From Frankia nepalensis (GTDB taxonomy: Bacteria; Actinomycetota; Actinomycetes; Frankiales; Frankiaceae): a DNA stretch of 64,000 nt. Of the stretch, positions 1 to 8,143 are shown in pieces. The stretch covers positions 697 to 64,696 of the forward strand of contig NZ_JADWYU010000094.1 of the NCBI RefSeq assembly GCF_016786325.1, read 5' to 3'. Numbering within the stretch: the stretch's first letter is position 1; every line of letters begins with the position of its first letter. The notes under the pieces were generated by a model, which was given only the letters and a program-made list of their open reading frames with translations, had not been told where the DNA came from and did not search any database. The position numbers and the translations under genes are program-made.

Positions 1-49
1 CCCGGCCGTGCCGCCGCGGCCCCCCCCCCGGGGCGGACGGGCGAGGCGG

Positions 50-226
50 TCAGGAGGCCTTGCGGACCCTGCTACGGCTCGGCGGCTCGATCGGGATGTA
101 GGTCGGGCACGCGGCCAGGTGCTCGTCGAAGCCCGCGAGGTCCGGCCAGTGGCCGTGGCAGCCACGGCAGTGCGTCGCGTCCTCCTCGGTCCAGCGGTGG
201 TCACAACCGCCGCAGCTGGCCGTCAC
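50..226 (-). CDS. Small zinc-ribbon protein, FDXHR-like
   Basis: This short leftward gene encodes about 58 residues with two C-x2-C pairs (CGGC and CRGC) followed by W-P-D-L-A-G-F-D-E-H-L and a last Cys. The pattern matches the small actinobacterial and phage zinc-ribbon proteins called FDXHR, of unknown function, except that the final position of the signature is Leu rather than Arg. A GTG at 226 begins just before the first cysteine pair, but there is no strong ribosome-binding site. The frame stays open for several hundred bases upstream, encoding Ala/Pro/Arg-rich sequence, so the protein may be longer. The zinc ribbon is clear; the start is not. Confidence 0.5.
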   Translation of the reverse strand: MTASCGGCDHRWTEEDATHCRGCHGHWPDLAGFDEHLAACPTYIPIEPPSRSRVRKAS

Positions 227-715
227 CGGAATGTGCCTGGCCCCGCGGCCCGGCTGGCCGAGGCCGCGCAGGGGGACGGGGAGCGTCTGCTGCACGCCGG
301 CCGCCCGGCCGGAGTCCCTGCCGGACCGGCGCCGCCGGTCCGGGAGGTCCGGGGTGGCTCGACCGGTGGTCACGGCAGACGCCCTGGCCGACGGCTCACC
401 GTGACCGGCGGCCGGAACCGGCTGGACCGGCGAGGACGCGACCGGCGGCGAGGCGGCAAGGGATGCGGACGAAGGGGACCGGCGGGCAGGCACCGGGCCA
501 TCCTGTCGCACCCCTGTCCGACCGTCACGGGGCACCCCTCCTACCCGCGGCCTTTCGGGCCGTGACCGACTTGACAGTGATCCTCCATATCGGGTCATAC
601 CCTGACCACCGCGTGGCCGCGCGCGTGACCAACCCCACCACCGACCCCGGCTCCTGGGCTCGCCCCCGGCGGGCCGAGCTCTTGGCTGGTCGTACCAGCG
701 AATCCCCGATCGCTT

Positions 716-731
716 TCGAACATGAGTTCGG
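716..731. promoter_or_regulatory. LexA-like (SOS) box
   Basis: The sequence TCGAACATGAGTTCGG fits the GAAC-N4-GTTC dyad bound by LexA in actinobacteria, with one mismatch in the outermost pair. No gene starts immediately downstream on either side. The likeliest target would be the leftward zinc-ribbon gene if its true start lies near 600. Inference from the motif only. Confidence 0.4.
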
Positions 732-1100
732 ATGATATGCGGCTCGATCGCTCCGGCGTCCGACGGTCGACCGCCGGGCGAGTCGCGCCCGCGCGCCGCC
801 AGCCGCACTTCTGGCGCACGGCGACGGTCCACGTCGCGGCCGGCCGGTGGTCCGGTGAGCTCGCCATCGGGAGCGGGGGTCGGCCGGGCCCAGAACCGTA
901 GGGTTAGCCGGATGGTGACGGGCTCGTCCCAGCCTGTTGACTGTGGTGACGAGAGCCAGGTAGCCGCGACTGGGCGCCGGGCGATCCCACCACCGTGACG
1001 CCGACCTTGTGTTCTCGATGCCCTCGACGTTCCCCGATGCCCTCGACGCGGCCGCTCCCGGCTGGCGGCGCGGCGGAAGGGTTCTCGGCCTCGCAAAAAA

Positions 1101-1126
1101 GTGATATCAGTTTGATAGTTGATAAC
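1101..1126 (+). promoter_or_regulatory. AT-rich TGATA repeat upstream of ABC transporter
   Basis: Three TGATA units (1102-1106, 1113-1117, 1120-1124) sit in a locally AT-rich stretch 30-55 bp before the ABC ATPase start. The position and composition suggest a promoter with a bound regulator. No regulator gene is adjacent, so the partner is unknown. Confidence 0.3.
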
Positions 1127-1155
1127 CAGGAAGCCCACCCGACCAAGGGAGAGTG

Positions 1156-2187
1156 ATGATCGAGGCGCGCGGGCTCACCAAGCGTTACGGTCGCACGCTT
1201 GCCGTCAACGATCTGTCCTTCACCGTGCAACCCGGCCGGGTCACCGGCTTCCTCGGGCCGAACGGAGCGGGCAAGTCGACCACGATGCGGATGATCCTCG
1301 GGCTGGACCGCCCGACAGCCGGGGACGTCCGCATCGACGGGAAGCGGTATGCCGACCTGAAGGAGCCACTTCGACACGTCGGAGCCTTGCTGGACGCGAG
1401 GTGGGTTCATCCGAACCGGTCTGCCCGCGCCCACCTGCGCTGGCTGGCCGTCTCCAACCGACTGCCGGAGAAGCGGGTCGGCGAGGTGCTGGAGCTCGTG
1501 GGCCTGACCCAGGTCGCCGGCCGGCGCGCCGGCGGGTATTCGCTGGGCATGTCGCAGCGACTCGGCATCGCCGGCGCGCTGCTCGGCGACCCGGGCGTGC
1601 TGCTGTTCGACGAGCCGGTCAACGGGCTCGACCCGGAGGGCATCCTCTGGATCCGCCAGTTCATGCACCGGCTGGCCGCCGAGGGCCGGACGGTGTTCGT
1701 CTCCAGCCACCTGCTGTCGGAGATGGCGCTGACCGCGCAGGACCTGGTCGTGATCGGCCGGGGCCGGCTGATCTCCCAGACCAGCACCAGTGCCTTCATC
1801 GAGGCGGCCTCCGGCAGCACCGTCCGGGTGCGCGGGCCGGAGCTCGGGCGGCTGCGCGAGGTGATCGTCGCCGGCGGGCTCGCGGCCGACGACGCGCCGG
1901 CCTCCGACGAGGGCCCGGCCGCGCTGGTCGTCCACGGCGCGACCACCGACGCCGTCGGCGAGCTGGCCGGCCGCGCCGGCCTCGTCCTGCACGAGCTCGC
2001 CGCCCAGCGCGGCTCGCTGGAGCAGGCCTTCATCCAGATGACCGGCGGGGATGTCGAGTACCGCACCGGCACGCCGGTCGGCGTCGCCGCGCCGGCCGGC
2101 GGCCCGGTCATGGCCGTTCCCGGCCAGCCGGCCGGTGCCGGGATCCTGAGTGGCGCCGCGCCGGCAGGGAAGGGGGAGCCGCGATGA
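1156..2187 (+). CDS. ABC transporter ATP-binding protein (ABC-2 type)
   Basis: Cytoplasmic ATPase subunit of an ABC-2 exporter, powering the membrane protein encoded next. It has a Walker A motif (GPNGAGKST, about residue 40), the ABC signature YSLGMSQR and a Walker B ending LLLFDEPVNGLDPEG. This is the arrangement of the CcmA/bacitracin-type ATPases. About 343 residues, with a long C-terminal extension beyond the roughly 220-residue ATPase core. ATG at 1156 is preceded by AAGGGAGA; a GTG at 1153 is the alternative start. Its stop overlaps the permease start by four bases, so the two are translationally coupled. The substrate is not predictable. Confidence 0.85.
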   Translation: MIEARGLTKRYGRTLAVNDLSFTVQPGRVTGFLGPNGAGKSTTMRMILGLDRPTAGDVRIDGKRYADLKEPLRHVGALLDARWVHPNRSARAHLRWLAVSNRLPEKRVGEVLELVGLTQVAGRRAGGYSLGMSQRLGIAGALLGDPGVLLFDEPVNGLDPEGILWIRQFMHRLAAEGRTVFVSSHLLSEMALTAQDLVVIGRGRLISQTSTSAFIEAASGSTVRVRGPELGRLREVIVAGGLAADDAPASDEGPAALVVHGATTDAVGELAGRAGLVLHELAAQRGSLEQAFIQMTGGDVEYRTGTPVGVAAPAGGPVMAVPGQPAGAGILSGAAPAGKGEPR

Positions 2188-2957
2188 CGGCGTTGACCTT
2201 GGTGAAGGTCGAGCGGATCAAGCTGTTCTCGACCAGGTCTCCGTGGTGGTGCATCGCGGCCGCCATGGTGCTCACGGTCGGGTTCGTCGCGCTCGCGGCC
2301 GGGCTGATAACCGACACGGACGCCCAGGAGTTCACCGCCCCGCAGACCCAGGGGCCCTACCGGTTCGGGTTCATGATCATGATGATCATGGCGGTCCTGG
2401 CCGTGACGACCGAGTACCGCTTCGGGACGATCCGGGCGACCTTCCTCGCGGTGCCGAACCGCACCAGCGCGCTGCTCGCGAAGGCCGCCGTCATCGCCCT
2501 GGTGGCCGCCGCCGTCGGCGAGGTCGCCGGCGTCGCCTCCTGGGGGCTGGCGAAGGCGATCCGGGGGTCCGAGGCACCGCTGGACTTCTACACCGCCCGG
2601 GACTACCGGGTCGTGTTCGGCGTCGGCCTGTACTACCTGGTGGCCGCGGTCTTCGCCGTCGCGATCGGGGTGCTCATCCGGCAGTCCGCCGGCGCGATCG
2701 CCCTGGTGCTGCTGTGGCCCCTGCTCGTCGAGAACCTGATCCTGATCATCCCGAGGGTCGGCGACGACATCCAGAAATGGCTGCCGTTCACCGCCGGGAA
2801 CAACTTCCTCGCGGCCGGGACGGACCACGTCGGCAACGCCGGCGACGGCCCGGGCGACATGCCGTTCGGACCCTGGGGCTCGCTGGTCTACTTCGCGGTC
2901 ATCACGGCCGCGCTGCTCGCCCTCGCCCTCGTCACGGCCAAGCGCCGCGACGCCTGA
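2184..2957 (+). CDS. ABC-2 type transporter permease
   Basis: Integral membrane partner of the preceding ATPase, 257 residues. Hydrophobic segments are visible near residues 20-40 (IAAAMVLTVGFVALAAG), 65-75, 95-115, 150-175 (YYLVAAVFAVAIGVLI), 180-195 and 230-250, giving the six-segment layout of ABC-2 permeases. A GGGGAG ribosome-binding site lies inside the end of the ATPase gene. The pair forms a two-gene operon. The nearest gene downstream is on the other strand. The substrate could be a small molecule or antibiotic; nothing in the sequence decides. Confidence 0.8.
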   Translation: MTALTLVKVERIKLFSTRSPWWCIAAAMVLTVGFVALAAGLITDTDAQEFTAPQTQGPYRFGFMIMMIMAVLAVTTEYRFGTIRATFLAVPNRTSALLAKAAVIALVAAAVGEVAGVASWGLAKAIRGSEAPLDFYTARDYRVVFGVGLYYLVAAVFAVAIGVLIRQSAGAIALVLLWPLLVENLILIIPRVGDDIQKWLPFTAGNNFLAAGTDHVGNAGDGPGDMPFGPWGSLVYFAVITAALLALALVTAKRRDA

Positions 2958-3077
2958 CCCCGCGCCGGCCGCGACCGGCGGCGCCGCACCTGAGATCGCC
3001 GGCTCCACGCCCGGGCCCAGGGCCCCGACCCCGTCGGGTCCCCAGGCCTGGACCGGGAGCCGGCGATCCGCGTTCGG

Positions 3078-3548
3078 TCAGGCCCCGGAACCCCAGGGGT
3101 CGCGACCGGCGTCGCCACGTTCGGTGGCCTTCATCCGGGCCTCGTGCACATGCCGGCGGCCGCCCGTGAAGCGGATCCGGATCCGCTCGTCGGCCTCGAC
3201 GAACGGCCGGTAGTAAAGATCGTCATACTCCTCGACGATCTGGAACGTCCAGCGCCCGTCAAGCACGTTGCGCCCGAACAGCTCCCGGCGCAGCTGCGCG
3301 GCGGCGCGCGGGTGGCCGGCGGCGGCCAGGTCCTCGATCGCCTCGGCCAGTGTCTTGTCGGCGTGACCGGACAGCTGGTGGAACTCGTACAGCGCGCCCC
3401 GGGCCCGTTCCACCCATTCCAGCGCTTCGCTGAGCTTTCCGACGGCCGCGCTGGTCGCCTCGTCCACCTTGGGCGCGGTGCGGTCCTCCCCGGGCTGCCG
3501 GGTCGTCGCGGGATCCGCCGCTGCGGCGGACGGCGTGGTACGTGTCAC
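3078..3548 (-). CDS. Conserved hypothetical protein
   Basis: A leftward gene of about 156 residues from GTG at 3548; the frame stays open to 3617 and the start is uncertain. The N-terminal 45 residues are Ala/Thr-rich. The remainder is compact and helical (VGKLSEALEWVERARGALYE) and ends in a charged beta-rich part containing WTFQIVEEYDDLYYRPF. It reads like a real soluble protein, but I do not recognise the family. It is convergent with the ABC transporter genes and 130 bp from them. Confidence 0.6.
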   Translation of the reverse strand: MTRTTPSAAAADPATTRQPGEDRTAPKVDEATSAAVGKLSEALEWVERARGALYEFHQLSGHADKTLAEAIEDLAAAGHPRAAAQLRRELFGRNVLDGRWTFQIVEEYDDLYYRPFVEADERIRIRFTGGRRHVHEARMKATERGDAGRDPWGSGA

Positions 3549-3634
3549 CCTGACGGCATGCCCCGTCACCGCGAGCCGACACGTCCCGCGCCGCGGCTCG
3601 CCGGGCGGCACGAACATCGGCCGGCCGCGGCAGT

Positions 3635-3679
3635 GCTGGTGGCGACGGCGCTGGTGGCGACGGCGCTGGTGGCGACGGC
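3635..3679. repeat. Three tandem copies of a 15-bp unit
   Basis: The unit GCTGGTGGCGACGGC occurs three times in perfect tandem, in the noncoding stretch between two leftward genes. If read in frame it would encode Leu-Val-Ala-Thr-Ala, but no gene is evident. Confidence 0.7.
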
Positions 3680-3975
3680 CCGCGCGCCGATCCGCCGACC
3701 CCGCTCACGCCGCCGCGCGCGAGCGGTGGCACGGAAAGTCGGGTGTCTGCACTGACCGGCGCAGATCGGCAGGGAGCGGCACGGAGCGCGGAACCGCTAG
3801 GAGTCAGTGGAACAAGCAGAAGGCCGACCGCGAGGCGCCATCGCCCGCGGCGCTTCCACTGAATCTTGCATGGTCCCGGAACGCCGAACCGGGCCCACAA
3901 CTGACGATCTCCAGCCCGTCTCAGCCTGGTCCGGTCCGTAGATCGCCAGATCTGCGCCGAAATTCAAAACGGACA

Positions 3976-4060
3976 GGAGTCGCCAGATTGCGCACACATC
4001 TGACGATCAAGGAAGTCGCCGGGCTTCTGGCGGCTCCTGATCGTCAGATGTGTGCGCGAA
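3976..4060. repeat. Compound inverted repeat, possible miniature element or hairpin
   Basis: Two perfect 20-bp arms, 3990-4009 and 4038-4057, are reverse complements. They extend by several more bases once one single-base gap is allowed. A second inverted pair, GGAGTCGCCAG (3976-3986) and CTGGCGGCTCC (4027-4037), matches at 10 of 11 positions. The 28-bp centre is short enough for alternative hairpins. It lies about 40 bp beyond the end of the ABC exporter gene. Either a strong transcription-ending structure or a small palindromic mobile relic is possible. The rest of 3618-4100 holds no recognisable gene. Confidence 0.6.
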
Positions 4061-4100
4061 TCAGCGGTCGAGCACCCCGACCAAGATCACAGGAAGGGCC

Positions 4101-6443
4101 TCAGGTCGTCGCCGGGGCCGTGGCTTCCAGGTCGGTCGCGGACAGGCGACGGTAGAGCGGACAGGTCTCGACCAGCCGTTCGTGGGTACCCGTCGCGATC
4201 ACCTGACCCTCGTCCAGGACGACGATCCGGTCAGCGGCCCGGACCGTGGACATCCGGTGCGCGATGACCAGCAACGCCCTTTCCTGGGCGATGTCGTGCA
4301 TCACCTGCGTGAGCGCGCGCTCGTTGACGCTGTCCATCTGCGAGGTCGGCTCGTCCAGCAGCAGCACGGCCGGTCGCGCCAGCAGCGCCCGCGCGATCGC
4401 GACCCGCTGGCGTTCCCCGCCGGACAGCAGCACGCCATGGTCGCCGACCTCCGTCCACACGCCGTTCGGCATCCGGGTGACCAGCTCGCCCAGGCGCGCT
4501 GTCTCCACGGCCTCGTCGATCTCGGCTTCGTTCGCGTTCGGGGACGCGTAGGTGATGTTGTCGCGCAATGAGCCCTGCAGCACCGGAGCGTTCTGCTCGA
4601 CGAGGTTCACCTGACCGCGGGCGGCTTCTCGGCTCATCGCGCGCACATCCACGCCCTGGAGCAGGATCTCGCCGCGGTCCGGGTCATAGAACCGTTCGAG
4701 CAGCTCGAGTGCCGTCGACTTACCGGCGCCCGACGGCCCGACCAGCGCGATGTGCCCCCGCCCCGGCACGGTGAACGAGACATCACGCAACACGGGCTGG
4801 CTCGGGGTGTAGCCGAACCACACCCCGCGGAACTCCACCGCCGGCGCGCCGGACGATCCGTCCTCCCCGGCGGGCGCACGGTCCACGGCACGCGCCACGG
4901 GGTTCGCGCGGCCCGTCGCCGCGGCCACGCGGCTCCCGCCGGCCTCGGCCGCGCCGTCGGCCCCGGCCGCCCCCGCCGGGATGACCCGGATCAGGCAGCT
5001 GCCCGCAGCGTCATCGGCCGACTCCGCCCGGCCGCCCCGCTCCCCGTCACGAGGGCTCGCCGTGATTGGCCGGCCGTCGAGGCCGGCCGCCGGGATCCCC
5101 TCCAGGCCAGGAGTCCCCTCCAGGCCGGAGGTCGCGTCGAGGTCGGGGACCGCGTCGAGCTCGGGCTCGCGCGGCAGCGCGAAGACGGCGTCGACGCGGT
5201 CGAGCGCGCCCATCCCGCGCTGCATGATCCCGGTTGCCTCGATCAGCTGCGACATCGGCATGACCAGGTACGTCGCATAGAGCAGGAATGCGACCAGTGA
5301 GCCGAGCGAGGTGACGCCGTGGGCGACCAGCACGCCGCCGACCAGCAGGACGACGAGCACGGAACCCTGCACGGCCAGCTCCATCGCCGGCGCGATGACC
5401 GAGTTGAGCCGGGCCATCCGCACGCCGAGCCGGTAGGCCTCCCGGGAGTGCGCGTCGATCCGCTCGGCCTCGCGGCCCTCGGCGCGGCTCGCCCGCACCG
5501 TGCGGATCGCGGCCAGCGAGCGCTCCAGGTCGGCGGTCATCCGGCCCAGGGTCGCCTGGCCCTGCTCGGAGGTGGTCCGGATCCGGCGCAGCGCCGTGAA
5601 CACGCCGACGCCGGCGACGGTGACCGCGACGACGACCAGCAGGAACAGCCGGGCGTCTATGTAGATCATCAACGCGATCGCGCCGAACGCCCCGACGAGG
5701 CTCGTCAGGAAGGCCGCGAAACTGTACGCGACGGCCTCCCGGACTACCACGGTGTCGGTGTTCGCCCGGGAGATCAGATCACCCATCCGCCGCTCGTCGT
5801 ACACGCTGATCCGCAGCCGCAGCAGGTGCGTGACCAGCCGTCGGCGCAGCCCGAGCAGGACGCCCTGGCCGGTGCGTTCCAGCAGGTAGTGCCCGAGCGT
5901 GTTGATCAGCGCCTCACCGACGAACAGCACCAGCAGAGTGATCAGCAGCCAGGACGCGACCCCGCCGTGCTGGGCGCCGTCGATGACGCGCTTGACCAGC
6001 AACGGCTGGATCACCCCGCACAGGGTGCCGGCCACCGTCAGGCCGACGCCGAGCAGGATGGGCCGCTTGTGCCCCCGCATCAGCCGCCAGAGCCGCCCGA
6101 ACGGGAGCCCGCCGAGCCGCGGGCCGCCGGGACCGGGCCGCGGGCCTGGCGGACCGCCTGGCCATGGGCCCGGCCCAGGGCCTGGGCCGCGGACCGGACC
6201 TGGCCCGAACCCGCCGGGCGGATCCGGTGGGAATCCTGGCGGGCCGGTCATCGGCCCTGGCGGTGGCCCGCCCGGCGGGGCGTTCCCCCCGGGACCGGAC
6301 CCGTCCCCGCGGCCGTCCGGCCCACCGACGAGCCCGGGGGCTCCGAGGCCTGGCCCTCGACCGGGCCGGCGACCAGGCCCCGGTCCGGGGCTTCCGGCGA
6401 CGCCGAACTCGGGCAGGTCGGGGTAGCCCGACACGCCGGTCAC
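4101..6443 (-). CDS. ABC exporter (fused membrane and ATPase domains), RiPP cassette
   Basis: Half-transporter of about 780 residues. An unusual Gly/Pro-rich N-terminal segment of about 110 residues comes first. A six-helix exporter domain follows, with LGVGLTVAGTLCGVIQPLL early in it. After that comes a Gly/Asp-rich linker of about 100 residues, then the ATPase domain with GPSGAGKST, LLSGGERQR and VLLLDEPTS. GTG at 6443 overlaps the stop of the upstream B2 gene by four bases, so it is co-translated with the lasso-type proteins B1 and B2. It probably exports the cassette's peptide and gives self-immunity, as the D protein does in lasso systems. Linker and N-terminal extension are longer than usual. 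Confidence 0.85.
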   Translation of the reverse strand: MTGVSGYPDLPEFGVAGSPGPGPGRRPGRGPGLGAPGLVGGPDGRGDGSGPGGNAPPGGPPPGPMTGPPGFPPDPPGGFGPGPVRGPGPGPGPWPGGPPGPRPGPGGPRLGGLPFGRLWRLMRGHKRPILLGVGLTVAGTLCGVIQPLLVKRVIDGAQHGGVASWLLITLLVLFVGEALINTLGHYLLERTGQGVLLGLRRRLVTHLLRLRISVYDERRMGDLISRANTDTVVVREAVAYSFAAFLTSLVGAFGAIALMIYIDARLFLLVVVAVTVAGVGVFTALRRIRTTSEQGQATLGRMTADLERSLAAIRTVRASRAEGREAERIDAHSREAYRLGVRMARLNSVIAPAMELAVQGSVLVVLLVGGVLVAHGVTSLGSLVAFLLYATYLVMPMSQLIEATGIMQRGMGALDRVDAVFALPREPELDAVPDLDATSGLEGTPGLEGIPAAGLDGRPITASPRDGERGGRAESADDAAGSCLIRVIPAGAAGADGAAEAGGSRVAAATGRANPVARAVDRAPAGEDGSSGAPAVEFRGVWFGYTPSQPVLRDVSFTVPGRGHIALVGPSGAGKSTALELLERFYDPDRGEILLQGVDVRAMSREAARGQVNLVEQNAPVLQGSLRDNITYASPNANEAEIDEAVETARLGELVTRMPNGVWTEVGDHGVLLSGGERQRVAIARALLARPAVLLLDEPTSQMDSVNERALTQVMHDIAQERALLVIAHRMSTVRAADRIVVLDEGQVIATGTHERLVETCPLYRRLSATDLEATAPATT

Positions 6444-7057
6444 CGCGTCACCACCGGCGCTCGGCGCCCCGCCGGCGCGGCCGCGCCTTCGGCCGTGATC
6501 ACGGCCTGGGCCGAGGCCGCGCCTTCGGCCGTGGCATCGGCAGAGGCTGTGGCATCGGCAGAGGCTGTGGCATCGGTCGCGGTCCCGGGCATGGCCGGGA
6601 CCGGGCGCCGCGGTTCGGCCGTGTCCCATCGCGCGCGGGTGGGCGCGACGGTCATCAGCGGGCGGAAGTAGCCGTCTGGCGCGCTCTCGCCGACCAGATG
6701 ACCGTCGACCTCGACCCATGCGTGCGCGGCGAACGGCGCGACGGCGCGCACGCCGACGCGCCACGTGGGCCAGCTGCCCGACATCCGGCACAGCAGGGCC
6801 GTCGCCACCGACCGCGGCAGGCAGCCGCTCTCGTTCCGGCACAGCTGGCTGACCGCGGTGACGTCGTCCCCCGCGCGCTGGGCCGTCCCCCAGGTCGCGG
6901 GGACGGCGCCGCGGCTGGCCGCGGCGAGCACCGCCCGGATTCTGGCCGGCGGCTGGGTCGAGAGCGCGCGGGCCGCGGCCACCGCGAGCCGCGCGCGCAG
7001 GCGCCGGCCCATTGGCGGCTGTGGGGCTGGTGGGCGCACCGACATCGGCGTCGTCAC
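6440..7057 (-). CDS. Lasso-peptide B2-like leader peptidase (transglutaminase-like)
   Basis: 205 residues. The central part carries the cysteine-protease pattern of lasso-peptide B2 proteins: a Cys in ESGCLPRSVATALL and a His in FAAHAWVEVDG. These match the Cys and His of the transglutaminase-like triad that cuts off the leader peptide. The C-terminal 60 residues include a threefold Ala/Thr/Asp repeat (TASADATASADATAEGAA) that looks dispensable. It sits between B1 (5 bp upstream) and the exporter (4-bp overlap). Family assignment is good. Substrate is unknown because no precursor peptide was found. Confidence 0.8.
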   Translation of the reverse strand: MTTPMSVRPPAPQPPMGRRLRARLAVAAARALSTQPPARIRAVLAAASRGAVPATWGTAQRAGDDVTAVSQLCRNESGCLPRSVATALLCRMSGSWPTWRVGVRAVAPFAAHAWVEVDGHLVGESAPDGYFRPLMTVAPTRARWDTAEPRRPVPAMPGTATDATASADATASADATAEGAASAQAVITAEGAAAPAGRRAPVVTR

Positions 7058-7061
7058 GTCG

Positions 7062-7505
7062 TCAACCTCCCTCGCGTCGGCCCGCTCGGTGCGAGCCTTC
7101 CTGCCGTGGGTTCCCGCGGTGCCGCGGGGTCGTGCCGCGCGCGCGCCGGTCGAGCAGCCTGCGCATGGTGCCCTTGGCGGTCCCCGCGCCTCTGGTGTCC
7201 AGCGCGGTCCTCGCGCCGGCTCTGGACGTCCCGGCGGCGCGGCCGGAGACAGTCACCAGGCCCGCGACCGACAGCTCGTCGACGAGTCGGTCGACGTCGG
7301 CGCGCGCGGTCGCGGGCGCCACGTCGTACTCGTCCAGCAGGGCTCGGGCCGCGTGCGCCTGGTCGCCGCCGTCGAGGAGCACCCGCAGCGCGAGGGCGGC
7401 CGTCGGGTTCAGCGTCCAGTACCGGCCGGACCGCTGGTCGAGCAGCGCCGTCCCGAAGTCGGTGTCCGTCGACACGACCTGTTGGCTCAACGTCAACATG
7501 TCCAC
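7062..7505 (-). CDS. PqqD-like peptide-binding protein (lasso B1 / RRE)
   Basis: 147 residues from GTG at 7505; ATG at 7500 is an alternative. The first 90 residues fit a PqqD-type RiPP recognition element: a beta-rich start, then LLDQRSGRYWTLNPTAALAL and helices ending VDRLVDELSVAGLV. Such proteins bind the leader of a precursor peptide and hand it to the B2 protease. The C-terminal 50 residues are Arg/Gly/Ala-rich and probably disordered. First gene of the leftward B1-B2-exporter operon. There is no cyclase gene upstream, which is atypical for a lasso cluster. Confidence 0.75.
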   Translation of the reverse strand: MDMLTLSQQVVSTDTDFGTALLDQRSGRYWTLNPTAALALRVLLDGGDQAHAARALLDEYDVAPATARADVDRLVDELSVAGLVTVSGRAAGTSRAGARTALDTRGAGTAKGTMRRLLDRRARGTTPRHRGNPRQEGSHRAGRREGG

Positions 7506-7670
7506 TCCAGCGGCTCGGCGTCACGGCGCGGGCCGTGACGGAACGGCGCGGCGCCCGGGTGTCCCGGCAGGTGGCACCTGGCCGGGTCTCACGGCGAGAC
7601 CAGCCGGGGCGCGCCGGAGCCGGTCGGCGCCTCGTCAGCGCCAGGTGGCGGGGCCAGGGCGGGATACAGA

Positions 7671-7762
7671 GGTTCGGATGGGCCTGGGTTCGGATGGCCT
7701 GGTTCGGATGGCCTGGTTCGGGTGGCCTGGGTTCGGATGGGCCGGGTTCAGGTGGGCCGGGC
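7671..7762. repeat. Six imperfect tandem copies of a 14-16 bp unit
   Basis: The unit GGTTCGGATGGCCT and close variants repeats six times in the noncoding gap (7506-8143) between the B1 gene and the SARP regulator gene. The rest of that gap holds no recognisable gene. I looked for a short leftward precursor-peptide gene in it: there is no ATG between 7506 and 7745, and the GTG-initiated frames are short and feature-free. Confidence 0.7.
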
Positions 7763-8143
7763 CGGCCTGAACTCAGCGACCGGTGGCCGGGCCGGATGGC
7801 CTCGCCGTCTGGGTGAGGGCGCGCCGAGGTCCGGGGGGACGACGCGCTGAGCCCTCCGGGGACATCCCTTCGGCAACCAGCACAACCGCCCAGCGCGATG
7901 CCTTGGGCGCGGTGGGCGGTGCCCTTGCCCGCGGAGGTACCCGGGTCGTGGCCTCCGCCACGACTGGCGGTCGCCTTCGGCAGGCCGTCCTGACGACACC
8001 TGGTCGTCCGTAGGCCTGGGGCAGCCGCCGGGTTCTGCCTCCGCGCGCCTGTATCTCTCCGATCGACTCTGTTCGGATCCGCGTCCGATGGCCGCGCGGG
8101 CGGTTGAAGTGGGCATACCCGGCCTGGATTCAGCGCGGGTTCA

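Larger units (their letters stand above)
227..1152. other. Intergenic region without a recognisable gene
   Basis: Open frames here on both strands encode only Arg/Ala/Pro-rich sequence with no domain, as expected from base composition. The two things I can point to are the LexA-like box at 716-731 and the AT-richer repeat just before the ABC transporter gene. Confidence 0.5.

Noticed and set aside
3797-3997. Short leftward frame starting MCAIWRLLSVLNF considered as a RiPP precursor
   Set aside because: It begins inside the inverted repeat, lacks the leader motif expected for lasso precursors, has no ribosome-binding site and lies downstream of the exporter gene.
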